DNA of 64,000 bases, taken from Paenibacillus xylanivorans (GTDB lineage Bacteria; Bacillota; Bacilli; Paenibacillales; Paenibacillaceae). The stretch spans positions 21,606-85,605 of the forward strand of contig NZ_LITU01000051.1 in assembly GCF_001280595.1 (NCBI RefSeq), read 5' to 3'. Each line of letters starts with the position of its first letter. Within the stretch, counting starts at the first letter, position 1. Positions 53,212 through 62,608 of this stretch are shown here, one piece after another. The notes beneath the pieces are model-generated. The model searched no databases. It was not told where the DNA came from and saw only the letters and a program-made list of their open reading frames with translations. Both the position numbers and the translations under genes were made by a program.

Positions 53212-55601
53212 CAGGAATGGCTGATCTGGATGTTGCCCAGTTACAGACGCTATTTGAGTCCCGGGTGTATAACCTGAACAACGGCACAATTTATTTTCCC
53301 ATACGTCATCATAGCCCAGCCTGTTCCTATCATTTGCTGCGATTAATTGAAGAATACAAACCCAACATCATTCTTATCGAAGGACCTGAGAGCGGAAATC
53401 CTTTGCTTCAAGTTTTGGCTGACGAGGCGACCATACCTCCTGTTAGTCTTTACTACACCTATGAGAGTGAAGATGAGAGAGCGGCCTGTTATTATCCGAT
53501 GCTTCGTTACTCTCCTGAATATGTGGCTCTCAAAGAAGCAGCTCGGCTGAACATCCCTGCAACATTTATCGACCTGGACTACCATCATTTCTCTAAGCCC
53601 AACAAGCCAGAACAGCGGGAGATTTCCATTCAAGACGAGACATTGCTTGCAGGGTCTGAGTTTATCCACCGTTTATGTCAAAAGACAAACTGTCGAAGTT
53701 TCGATGAATTGTGGGAGAGCGTATTTGAAATTGGTGGTCTGGAGAAGTCAACACAGGCGTTTGTACTGGATGTATTCACGTATTGCACCTTGTCACGGAT
53801 GTGTTATTCAGCGGAGCGATTGCATAGTACAGGAGATCTGGCAAGAGAAGCACACATGAAGAGACGGATTGAGCAAGCCCGACAGGAACATGACCGTGTG
53901 CTTGTTATCACCGGCGGATTTCATACGTATGGACTGCTGACGCTAGACAATCATGAAACGGACTCAGAAGGGGTGGCGATGGAGGCTCAAGTTGGGCATC
54001 AGAAGTCGGTGCACCAGCAGATGTATCCCATGGTCTACACGTTTGCCGAAGCTGATCGACTGAATGGGTATGCAAGCGGAATGCCTTACGTGAATTATTA
54101 CGAACAAATCTGGACCCAGCTGATTCGGCAAAAGAGCTCTGTATATAATTTGACCGCTTTGGACTTGTTATCCCGAGTAACCCGCAAGCTGAGGGAAGCG
54201 CATGAACATGTATCAACCAGCGACGCCATTGAGGCGTATAGCATGGTTCAGGGCCTCGCAGGACTGAGGGGGAAAAGGGAAGGCGGTGTCTATGAGCTAA
54301 TGGATGCAACCCTTTCTTCCTTTGTTAAGGGGGAACTTACATTAGCTTCAGATAAACCGCTGCAAGAATTGCACAAATTGCTAACCGGAGATGTCATAGG
54401 GAAAGTAGCTCCTAACCCATTCAGTATTCCAATCGTTGAAGATTTCAAAGAACGTTGTACTGAGTCAAAACTTCAAATTCGTACTACAGGCCAGCATAAG
54501 AAAGTACTTGATCTATATGCCAAACCAGATCATCGTCGGCAAAGTCAATTGTTTCAATCTATGGTTTATCTCGTTCCGGACTTTGCGAAGAGGCAATCGG
54601 GACCGGATTGGATTGCACAGCGTGACATGAATCTTGTTCGGGAGACATGGATCTATACCTATTCCTCCAGAATTGAGGCTCGATTAATCGAGAATTCACT
54701 CTATGGAGGCACAATTTGGGAAGCCGCTACGCGCAAGATGGAAGAAGAAATGCAGGGAATACCGGATCATCACAGTGGTGACTTGGCCAAATCGATGCTT
54801 CAAGCTCTGCTCATGGGCCTGCAGGATACAGCAATGACGCTGTATGACCAAGTGAAGTCTGCGCTCCGAAAGGACGGGAATTTCCTGTCGTTGTGTGGAA
54901 GTCTTCATATTTTGAATCGAATTCAGCAGCATCGCAGACTTCTTGGGTTGTCTGAAGAACAGCAGCTCCTTAACCTCGTATCCGAAGCCTATAACAATGC
55001 CGTTGACAAACTGATGCAGCTCTCAAGAACGAATCCGGATGAACATGAAGCGATTGTTCAGGGACTGAAGCTGCTTGCCATGCTGGCAGAGTCATCCGAA
55101 GAGCATTTTCGGGATGATACCTTCCGGGCACACCTGGATGAACTGCTGTCAGACAGCCAACTCCCAGCACAGCTGGAGGGGGTATGTATTGCCATATCTT
55201 CAGGACTTGGAGACAGGCATAAGGAGGAGATTGTGGATCGGGCACGCGGGTATATCCGGGGATCCCAGGAACAGACCCGGCAGACTGCACTTTATTTACA
55301 GGGAGTGTTCTCTGTAGCGCGGGACGCTTTTCTGTATGAAAATCAGCTTTTATCAGAGTTGGACTATATGATCGAGCAACTTGATTATGAAGAGTTTATT
55401 CGCATGATCCCTGAACTTCGCTTGGCGTTTACCTACTTTACACCGATGGAGACTGGCCTAATTGCGGATCGGGTCGCGAACCTGCATCAGACAGAGGCCG
55501 AAGAGATGTTATGGCCTCCCGTTGACGAGCGACTGCTGATTCAGACAAAAACATGGGATGAAGCCCTTCGGAAGGAGTTTGACGCATGGAAGCTGATCTG
55601 A
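53199..55601 (+). CDS. DUF5682 family protein (YehM-like)
   Basis: 800 residues. An N-terminal domain of about 270 residues has R36-H-H-S-P40 (YFPIRHHSPACSYHLLRLI), E61-G-P-E64 (IILIEGPESGNPLL), and TGGFHTYGLL near 236-246, in the order seen in erythromycin-esterase/TraB/ChaN-like folds, so an enzymatic hydrolase-like site is plausible. The remaining 500 residues are helical and not recognised. ATG 53199 lies 5 bases after GAGGAG inside the moxR end. Its stop overlaps the VWA start by 16 bases. No signal peptide. Same family as E. coli YehM. Confidence 0.88.
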   Translation: MDRLTGMADLDVAQLQTLFESRVYNLNNGTIYFPIRHHSPACSYHLLRLIEEYKPNIILIEGPESGNPLLQVLADEATIPPVSLYYTYESEDERAACYYPMLRYSPEYVALKEAARLNIPATFIDLDYHHFSKPNKPEQREISIQDETLLAGSEFIHRLCQKTNCRSFDELWESVFEIGGLEKSTQAFVLDVFTYCTLSRMCYSAERLHSTGDLAREAHMKRRIEQARQEHDRVLVITGGFHTYGLLTLDNHETDSEGVAMEAQVGHQKSVHQQMYPMVYTFAEADRLNGYASGMPYVNYYEQIWTQLIRQKSSVYNLTALDLLSRVTRKLREAHEHVSTSDAIEAYSMVQGLAGLRGKREGGVYELMDATLSSFVKGELTLASDKPLQELHKLLTGDVIGKVAPNPFSIPIVEDFKERCTESKLQIRTTGQHKKVLDLYAKPDHRRQSQLFQSMVYLVPDFAKRQSGPDWIAQRDMNLVRETWIYTYSSRIEARLIENSLYGGTIWEAATRKMEEEMQGIPDHHSGDLAKSMLQALLMGLQDTAMTLYDQVKSALRKDGNFLSLCGSLHILNRIQQHRRLLGLSEEQQLLNLVSEAYNNAVDKLMQLSRTNPDEHEAIVQGLKLLAMLAESSEEHFRDDTFRAHLDELLSDSQLPAQLEGVCIAISSGLGDRHKEEIVDRARGYIRGSQEQTRQTALYLQGVFSVARDAFLYENQLLSELDYMIEQLDYEEFIRMIPELRLAFTYFTPMETGLIADRVANLHQTEAEEMLWPPVDERLLIQTKTWDEALRKEFDAWKLI

Positions 55602-56776
55602 ATGAGCTGGATACAACCAAGAAAATTGTGAATGACAGTGCAAAGCTTAACCGGGCGGAAACCTTAAACCGTTGGCGCCTTATTCTGGGTGAATCCGCTG
55701 AAGAAGGGCTGTCCAATACAGAAGATTACTCCCCTGATGATTTTAAATATACCGAAGTCGATGAGATTTTGGGATATCTGTATAATCGCGAATACGGTGA
55801 AGAGCAGGGTTACAGAAAAGGGGGAGGACGAGGTCCTTCGGAGCTGACCGTTCCCAAATGGTTGCATAAAGTCAGGGAATTGTTCCCCAAACCAACGGTG
55901 GAAATTCTGGAGAAGCAGGCGCTTGACCGTTATGGCCTTACGGAATTGTTAACAGACAAAAAGCTGCTGGAGTCACTCGAACCCAATATGAACCTGCTCA
56001 AGAATATTATGCAATTCAAAGGGCGAATGAAAGGCGACGTGTTAAAGAGCGCCAAGGAAATCGTACGAGTCGTGGTTGAAGAGCTGCGACGCAAATTAGA
56101 ATCTCAGACCAGAGCGAGCATTATGGGCAAACGCAGCCGCTATGCATCCAGTTCGGTGCGCTCCTTGCGTAATCTGAATTTCAAGCAGACCATTACCAAG
56201 AACTTGAAGAACTATGACAAAAACAATCGCAGATTTGTCATTGAACGTCTTTATTTTGACGGGAATATCCAGTCTCATAACAAGTGGGACATTATCATTG
56301 GTGTGGATGAGAGCGGAAGTATGTTGGATTCAGTGATATACAGTTCGGTGATGGCCAGCATTTTTTATCGCCTGAATGCACTTCGCACGAAATTATTTAT
56401 TTTTGACACACAGGTTGTCGATTTGAGTGACAGGCTGGAAGATCCGGTAGATGTGCTCATGAACGTGCAGCTTGGCGGGGGAACGCATATTACCAAGGCA
56501 CTCCGTTATGGTGAGACGTTAATCGAAAATCCTGGGAAAACGATATACATTCTTGTTAGTGATTTGGAAGAGGGTTACCCTATCCAGCACATGTACAAGG
56601 CATGTAAGGATATTCTGGATACAGGCTGCAAGCTGCTTGTGCTGACCGCACTCGATTTTAACGGGGATACCGTGTACAACAAACATGCTGCGCAGACGTT
56701 ATCCAATATGGGTGCGCATGTAGCTGCGATTACGCCCAATGAGTTAGCGGATTGGATTGGCGAAATTATTACTTAA
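55586..56776 (+). CDS. VWA domain protein with intact MIDAS (YehP-like)
   Basis: 396 residues. The N-terminal 220 residues are helical and charged (YSPDDFKYTEVDEILGYLYN; ELVQ-free). The C-terminal VWA domain begins near residue 235: DxSxS in GVDESGSMLDSV, Thr in LGGGTHITKALRYGE, and Asp in YILVSDLEEGYP, all five metal-site residues being present. It would bind Mg2+ and a partner acidic residue. AAGGAG lies 8 bases before the ATG. VWA-MoxR pairs normally work together, and the overlap with the upstream genes implies one complex. Same family as E. coli YehP. Confidence 0.93.
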   Translation: MEADLNELDTTKKIVNDSAKLNRAETLNRWRLILGESAEEGLSNTEDYSPDDFKYTEVDEILGYLYNREYGEEQGYRKGGGRGPSELTVPKWLHKVRELFPKPTVEILEKQALDRYGLTELLTDKKLLESLEPNMNLLKNIMQFKGRMKGDVLKSAKEIVRVVVEELRRKLESQTRASIMGKRSRYASSSVRSLRNLNFKQTITKNLKNYDKNNRRFVIERLYFDGNIQSHNKWDIIIGVDESGSMLDSVIYSSVMASIFYRLNALRTKLFIFDTQVVDLSDRLEDPVDVLMNVQLGGGTHITKALRYGETLIENPGKTIYILVSDLEEGYPIQHMYKACKDILDTGCKLLVLTALDFNGDTVYNKHAAQTLSNMGAHVAAITPNELADWIGEIIT

Positions 56777-56793
56777 ACAGCGAGGTGAATCGA

Positions 56794-56841
56794 ATGATGC
56801 ATCATGCTGGATTAATTGATTGGTTATATACAAGATCATAA
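56794..56841 (+). CDS. possible 15-residue leader peptide
   Basis: MMHHAGLIDWLYTRS between the VWA and DUF4132 genes, with GAGGTG (56782-56787) at 6-base spacing, better than chance for so short a frame. It ends 30 bases before the next start. Could couple translation of the large DUF4132 gene, or be coincidence. Confidence 0.28.
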   Translation: MMHHAGLIDWLYTRS

Positions 56842-56870
56842 TTAAACTCATAGTCAAGGAGGAATATGTA

Positions 56871-59800
56871 ATGCTTACCGCAGACCGCGCAGTAGAGGCT
56901 TTGGTGGAGAAATTTGCAGAGGTGTGTTCTAACGAATATTCGTTGAAAACGGACCGTAGTTCGGAAATCATCGATTATGTGATGGGAACGACGGACAAGT
57001 TCCCAGATATGTTGGGAGGTTCCAGCCATTATGCCTATCAGACGATAGATGTACTTATGAAAATTGCCAAAAAAGATGACGGAGACATCTTTTTTCGGGC
57101 GGGAGCCATTGTAATTCATATGGAATCCAATTATTCCAGAAGGAATTCGTGGAGAACCGATGGCTTTACCCTGTGTCTCGGAAACGACTCGGAAGCTTAT
57201 GGACTGAGTGGAAAGAGCAAAAACGATGATCGTATGGGCGGGTTGTTGTACCGTTTGGAGAAAATCAATCGGTTTGCTGGCGAAAAGGAAATTCTGGATG
57301 AATTAAAGAGCAGACTGAAGGGTAATTCCCAGGATGTAATTAATGGGATGATACTCCTTCGACTCTATTCAGATCTCAGTGATAGCCCTTCTCATCTTGC
57401 CCAGGTACAACAGTTCACGCAATCTCTGCCTGCATTGTTTCAACATGTGATGACCAGTGACATAAGTAAGCTGCACAACGAATTGCATACATTGATTGAG
57501 CCTCTGGTGGTTTACAATTTTCAAACCAAACATAACAGATCTGCACATGAATTGAATGGTGAATTCCTCCAGGAGAAGCATAGTCGGGTTATCGCTGAGA
57601 ACTATTCGAACACTTCTCTTTCCAAAAAGGAACAACTGTCTTACAGTGAGTTCGACAAGACGATGATCCTTCTGAGCAGCGCCTTGTTGTATATGGTTAA
57701 CATTAGTGGTGGCAAACAACGTTTCCTTGAAGACAACAGTGAGACCGGTCTTGTTTTGCTCGAAACCATAAATCAGTTACATGAAATCTATCCACTTGAA
57801 GTCAGACGTTACTTACTGAGCATGGATCCAAGAACGAAAAATGCCAATGATCTGCTGTCAGGGCTGGTGCCTCTAGATGAGCCATATCAGTTAATCGAAA
57901 TGTTGCGTAATGAACTCGAAGCGTACACCATACCATGGCAATTTCTGCAATCAGCTGTTGTGAACGAACCGCAGCAGGCCATTCGTGCATACCACATATT
58001 AAAACCCCCATTCCTCAAATTGTGCATTCAAAAAATGATGGAGGACCGTGGAATCGCTCTACCAGATGCGGATGAAACTATCGAACAGGCGGTGTTCAGT
58101 GCGCTTCGGCATCCGTTAGATGGAGGGAGACAAGGGCTTGCGATTGCGCGATATTTGAACGGGGAAAGCTCACTTGAAGAATACTGGGAAGATCCGAATA
58201 GTCGTGGGCTGTTTAATAACCTGAATCGGGACAAAAGACGCGTTCATAATCTAATCAGCATTAGTTTCTTGCCCTTGGATTCGGAGGCAATGCGTCGGTT
58301 CGTGATTCTGACCACTTATCCCGAGTGGACATTGGATATTGTCTCAGATATGTATCAATCTTACGCGTTTAGCGGAGAGCAGCTGCTCGAACGTTACGGC
58401 CAAGATCCAGAGGTGAAACAAGATAAATTGCTGTCTAGCCTAATTTCGCTCAATGGCATGACCGATTACAAGTACAAATCGATGCCTCAGGATGAATATC
58501 GCCGGATCATTCAACAGAATCTGGACTATGCTATTGGCCAGTACAAGAAACTGCCAACGGATACACGCATTCTTGTTTTGGAAATTACCTTTGAACAACG
58601 TCATGAACTCTCGACAAAACAAGTAGCCGAAGCGATTCGTGCTGGCTTGCAGGATTCATCCAAAAAAGCAAATGGCGTGGCGTTATCTGAATTCAATCGG
58701 ATTCCTGATCAGGACTTATATACCGCCATATATCGTTCAGAGAAAAAAGCGGGCGTGAAAGAAATGGCTCTGAGTGCTATTCGCAGTTTGGATCATAGCA
58801 AAGATATATATAGTGAGCTTCTGAAGGGTGAAAAGTCTGCAGATTGGAAGAACCTGATTCAAATTCTGCTGGATACCGCGGATCAAAGCCCAGAGTATGC
58901 TCATGCGGCGCTTGCCGATCAGGCAGATGCCAAAAAGCTGTCCAGACTAGGCTGGTTATCTCTAAAGGATTTGCCTTCTCTTGTGCGTTCAGCTGACAAT
59001 CAACCATTAGATGATCAAATCAAGCAATATCTCTTGGTGCAATCGATAGATCATACCTCTGCGCCGAACGAAAGACTGAATGAACTACGCGAGTATGCAA
59101 GCGAGGGATCGTTGGCACGGTTTGCTAGCGAACTGCTCCAGTTATGGATACAGGATGGTGCTATTGCGAAAGAGAAATGGGTAATGTACCTCTCGGCACT
59201 CTTTGGCGATAATCAAATTGTAAGTATATTGGCTCCACAAATTAAGGAATGGACAGAAAACAGCCGAGGCGCCATTGCAGCAGATGCTGTAAAAGTATTG
59301 GCCTATCTTAAGGAACCATCCGCTCTCATGGCGATTGACAAGATTAAACGTACCGTAAAGAACCGCCAGGTTAAGGGTGCTGCTGAAGAAGCGTTGCAGC
59401 TGACAGCGGAAAATTTGGGACTCACCTCGGAACAACTGGAAGATCGACTCGTCACCACACTTGGTTTTGATAAGAATGGAACGATGCAGCTGAGCTACGG
59501 GGAGCGTTCATTCCTGATTAAAGTGAATGGAGATCTGCAGGTCGTTGTTGTAAATGAAGAAACGGGTAAATCTGTGAAGAGTCTACCTGCTCCTGCACAG
59601 AAAGATGATGCTGAACTTGCAGCACAATCTAAGGCGCGTTTCACACAATTGAAGAAGGATCTCAAAACAATGGTTAACATCCAGGCGCAACGTCTGGAAG
59701 AATCTTTGTCTAAACAACGGCTGTGGTCTGCTGATGAGTGGAGAGCATTGTTTGTACAGAATGTAATCATGCAGAAATTTGCTGTAGGTCTGATATGGGG

Positions 59801-60386
59801 CACATATGAAGATGGTCAGTTGGTCACCACGTTCCGTTATATGGAGGATGGAACGTTTAATACCGTCGATGAGGATGAATACGAGCTGCCTTCGGGATCT
59901 CTAGTGGGATTGATTCATCCACTCGAACTTGACCAATCTACGCTCGAAGGATGGAAAACGCAGCTGGAAGATTATGAGATCAAACAGCCGTTTGAACAGC
60001 TGAATCGTCAAATTCATGTGCCTGAGGATGAAGACAAAAACAAGGTTGAATATGACCGCTTGCCGGAGTCTGATTTCTCTCCCACCGCATTCCCCAAAGC
60101 ACTGGAGAAATACGGATGGATCAAAGGTCCAGCACAGGATGGCGGCTGGTATCATGAATTTTACAAAGAGTATGGAGATCTTGTCGCAGAACTGCGCTTC
60201 AGTGGTACCAGCATTTCATATTATGAAGGATTGGAAGATATCACGCTGGAATCTTTGCACTTCTTTAAACCTGGCAGTCAGAAACACTACTATTATAGCG
60301 ATCACAAGTCCATTGCTTTGGGTGAAATTGCAGGTCGTGTGTTCAGTGAGACCATCTATGATATTTTAAGAGCGTCAGGACGTTGA
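56871..60386 (+). CDS. DUF4132 family protein (MolR/YehI-like)
   Basis: 1171 residues, the largest protein here. ATG 56871 follows AAGGAGG at 6 bases; an open frame to 56820 is upstream but without a site. Most of the protein is helical, with HEAT-like repeats apparent in places (for example AADAVKVLAYLKEPSALMAI, TVKNRQVKGAAEEALQL). The C-terminal DUF4132 domain (about 930-1171) has GDLQVVVVNEETGKSVKSLP, TFRYMEDGTFNTVDEDEYEL, and GLIHPLELDQSTLEGWKTQL near residue 1012. It contains no predicted enzyme site that I can see. E. coli MolR and YehI are in this family. Stop is 4 bases before the next start. Confidence 0.9.
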   Translation: MLTADRAVEALVEKFAEVCSNEYSLKTDRSSEIIDYVMGTTDKFPDMLGGSSHYAYQTIDVLMKIAKKDDGDIFFRAGAIVIHMESNYSRRNSWRTDGFTLCLGNDSEAYGLSGKSKNDDRMGGLLYRLEKINRFAGEKEILDELKSRLKGNSQDVINGMILLRLYSDLSDSPSHLAQVQQFTQSLPALFQHVMTSDISKLHNELHTLIEPLVVYNFQTKHNRSAHELNGEFLQEKHSRVIAENYSNTSLSKKEQLSYSEFDKTMILLSSALLYMVNISGGKQRFLEDNSETGLVLLETINQLHEIYPLEVRRYLLSMDPRTKNANDLLSGLVPLDEPYQLIEMLRNELEAYTIPWQFLQSAVVNEPQQAIRAYHILKPPFLKLCIQKMMEDRGIALPDADETIEQAVFSALRHPLDGGRQGLAIARYLNGESSLEEYWEDPNSRGLFNNLNRDKRRVHNLISISFLPLDSEAMRRFVILTTYPEWTLDIVSDMYQSYAFSGEQLLERYGQDPEVKQDKLLSSLISLNGMTDYKYKSMPQDEYRRIIQQNLDYAIGQYKKLPTDTRILVLEITFEQRHELSTKQVAEAIRAGLQDSSKKANGVALSEFNRIPDQDLYTAIYRSEKKAGVKEMALSAIRSLDHSKDIYSELLKGEKSADWKNLIQILLDTADQSPEYAHAALADQADAKKLSRLGWLSLKDLPSLVRSADNQPLDDQIKQYLLVQSIDHTSAPNERLNELREYASEGSLARFASELLQLWIQDGAIAKEKWVMYLSALFGDNQIVSILAPQIKEWTENSRGAIAADAVKVLAYLKEPSALMAIDKIKRTVKNRQVKGAAEEALQLTAENLGLTSEQLEDRLVTTLGFDKNGTMQLSYGERSFLIKVNGDLQVVVVNEETGKSVKSLPAPAQKDDAELAAQSKARFTQLKKDLKTMVNIQAQRLEESLSKQRLWSADEWRALFVQNVIMQKFAVGLIWGTYEDGQLVTTFRYMEDGTFNTVDEDEYELPSGSLVGLIHPLELDQSTLEGWKTQLEDYEIKQPFEQLNRQIHVPEDEDKNKVEYDRLPESDFSPTAFPKALEKYGWIKGPAQDGGWYHEFYKEYGDLVAELRFSGTSISYYEGLEDITLESLHFFKPGSQKHYYYSDHKSIALGEIAGRVFSETIYDILRASGR

Positions 60387-60390
60387 TCAC

Positions 60391-62163
60391 GTGAGCGGAT
60401 TTGAACAGAGATTTCGGATATTTTCGAAGTTGTGTACGGAGGATTATCTGATTCGGTATGCCAACAAGGGATTGTATAAACGGTCTCTGAAAGATTTGGA
60501 TAATGGCGTGACTGTGCAATACACTTGGAATGAAGCATCCGTAAGTTGTCAGTTAAGTGATGGGATACATTGCACGCTTGAAAATACGCTGGATCATTGG
60601 GAGTGTTCCTGTCCGGCAGATAATATTTGCAAACATGTATTGATTTCGATTTTATATAATCAGCTGGAACATCAGGCAGAAAATACATTGAATCAGAATG
60701 AAGAAGTGTCATCAGCAGTGTTGGAACCTGCGTCTTATATGGATGGCCTAGAGGCAGTTCAAACTCAAAATACAGATTCCCTGGTAACGGAATTCCGCTT
60801 CCGTTGGATGGTTGAGTCGGATCTTGCTCCTTTGGTTAAATCGTATAGTTCTTCCTTGATTGAGGAGGTTTTGTTCCGATTAAGATATCCAGAGCCGATT
60901 GAAGTAATGGAAGATTCTCTTCTAACAGTGCGTCTGGTGAAACAAGAAATTGAGGTTTCGTTTACAGAGGAACCTAGCCTGGCCAAAGCCCTGTGCAAAG
61001 TAAAACAAACTGCCGGCAATATGGCGAAGCTTGAAGCGTTAATGCGTTATCGGATGCAACAAGGCTTGGATGATACGGAAGCCATAAGTGGAAGAGTCCA
61101 TGATGCCAAGTTTTCACTTCAAACGGTGCGTGAGTGTCGCTCCATGCTGGCAGGTCTGTTAAAGACGGGACTTGCTCGTCTACCGCAATCATATATAGCC
61201 CAATTGGAGACACTGGCGATTGCGGCCCATAGCGGCCATCTTCCCGACATTGAGCGGAGTTTACGCGGGATTCAGGGAGAATTGCATCTGTTCTTTAACA
61301 GACATGTACGGTTCTCCATGCAATCGATGCTTGATCGGGTAAGCAAATTGTATCTTGCACTACAGGTGCTTGAACAAGAGAAGATCTCGGCGTTCAGACA
61401 AAGTCAGCTCATTGGCAGTTTTCGAAGCAAATACTATGCGGTTCCTGCACTGCATCTGTATGGCCTGGGTGCTGATGCATGGGAGACACGCTCCGGTTAC
61501 CGTGGAATCACTTATTATTTCTATTGCTTTGATGATGCGGAGATCTATACGTACAGCGATGTGCGGGCGGTATACTATGAAGATCATCAATTCTCATATA
61601 CAGAGCATTATGGTTCCTTCACTCCATGGCTGCCCAATCTGACTTTTCGTCAATTTTCCGGGGAAGAAGTGCACTTTCGCTCGGTTAAAGTAAATGAGGA
61701 GCATAGGCTCTCCTCCGGGGAAGGTGCAAAACTTACGTTGCTGCCCAGAACAGAAGTGGAAGAGGTGAATCTGGGCAAGTACATGCAAGATGTAGCATCG
61801 ATATTCCGTGAGGATACACGAGCATTTGAACTTTTCTCTGTTCCGAAAGAAAGATTGGTGATGATCAAGGTTGCCCGGGTTGTAGAGCATCGCTTTGATA
61901 AGCAATCACAGGACCTTATTCTTACGATGGAGAGCGATAAAGGGGAGACGTTGGACCTGACTCTTCCTTATTCTTCGGAATGGCAGACCATGATCAAAAG
62001 ACTGGAGTCCGGTTATGGAGCAGGAATACTCGAACATTTTTATGCTTTTGTGCGTATAGAGCAACAACGGATATACCCGATCAGCTTCCTGAAGGGTCCA
62101 ACAGTGATCAATCTGAAACTGGATACGGGCTATGGAAGGACGGGAAGAATTGGAAGACTATAG
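60391..62163 (+). CDS. SWIM zinc-finger protein (YehQ-like)
   Basis: 590 residues, GTG start at 60391, 4 bases after the DUF4132 stop with only a weak AGGA upstream, so translation probably depends on coupling. SWIM motif CxCx(n)CxH near residues 70-81 (WECSCPADNICKHVLI), a zinc-binding fold found in nucleic-acid and protein-binding proteins. The remainder is predicted helical then beta-rich (LYGLGADAWETRSGYRGITY, FTPWLPNLTFRQFSGEEVH) with no family that I recognise. Its 3' end overlaps the next small gene by 32 bases. E. coli YehQ also carries a SWIM domain. Confidence 0.88.
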   Translation: MSGFEQRFRIFSKLCTEDYLIRYANKGLYKRSLKDLDNGVTVQYTWNEASVSCQLSDGIHCTLENTLDHWECSCPADNICKHVLISILYNQLEHQAENTLNQNEEVSSAVLEPASYMDGLEAVQTQNTDSLVTEFRFRWMVESDLAPLVKSYSSSLIEEVLFRLRYPEPIEVMEDSLLTVRLVKQEIEVSFTEEPSLAKALCKVKQTAGNMAKLEALMRYRMQQGLDDTEAISGRVHDAKFSLQTVRECRSMLAGLLKTGLARLPQSYIAQLETLAIAAHSGHLPDIERSLRGIQGELHLFFNRHVRFSMQSMLDRVSKLYLALQVLEQEKISAFRQSQLIGSFRSKYYAVPALHLYGLGADAWETRSGYRGITYYFYCFDDAEIYTYSDVRAVYYEDHQFSYTEHYGSFTPWLPNLTFRQFSGEEVHFRSVKVNEEHRLSSGEGAKLTLLPRTEVEEVNLGKYMQDVASIFREDTRAFELFSVPKERLVMIKVARVVEHRFDKQSQDLILTMESDKGETLDLTLPYSSEWQTMIKRLESGYGAGILEHFYAFVRIEQQRIYPISFLKGPTVINLKLDTGYGRTGRIGRL

Positions 62164-62428
62164 TCAGTTGATGCAGAAGATCAGCAGCTGGTCAGAAGAG
62201 TTGTTACTTCGCGGATTATCCCAATTCACACTGAGAGATATTGAAGTGTTGGAACAGCTAATTGCGGAAACCTCGAGATTCCAAATGTCTTTTCTTCGTG
62301 AAATTTTGGAACACATGATCGATGAGGGCCGGAAAACCGCTTTGGGAAACGGCAATGAGGAGCTTATGTTGCTTCATTATTGCCGCCTCACACAGTATGT
62401 ACAGCTCAGCACTCAGGAATCCTCCTGA
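62132..62428 (+). CDS. 98-residue orphan at the end of the MoxR operon
   Basis: No family recognised. Acidic, helical protein (YSQLMQKISSWSEELLLRGL; TLRDIEVLEQLIAETSRFQMS; LREILEHMIDEGRKTAL) with no signal peptide or membrane segment. It starts at ATG 62132 inside the SWIM gene, without a clear ribosome site; ATG 62171 is an alternative. The 32-base overlap and following terminator place it as the last cistron, so it is a candidate sixth component of the module. Confidence 0.7.
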   Translation: MEGREELEDYSQLMQKISSWSEELLLRGLSQFTLRDIEVLEQLIAETSRFQMSFLREILEHMIDEGRKTALGNGNEELMLLHYCRLTQYVQLSTQESS

Positions 62429-62448
62429 ACCGATTCCACACACAAAGG

Positions 62449-62481
62449 ATTGCAGAAGCGTGAGCCTCTGCAATTTTTTTA
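62449..62481 (+). terminator. terminator of the MoxR operon
   Basis: ATTGCAGA (62449-62456) pairs with TCTGCAAT (62467-62474), followed by a run of seven T and more T-rich sequence. Confidence 0.9.
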
Positions 62482-62608
62482 TTTTATTTAAGTAAATTGG
62501 ATTTTTGATTCTCCAAAGTTAACGGTTATATTCGCTCAGATGTCATATCCCCGCTTATGATGCATACCCATACCAGTAGGCGAATGCTGTCTTAAGGAGG
62601 AAACTGGC

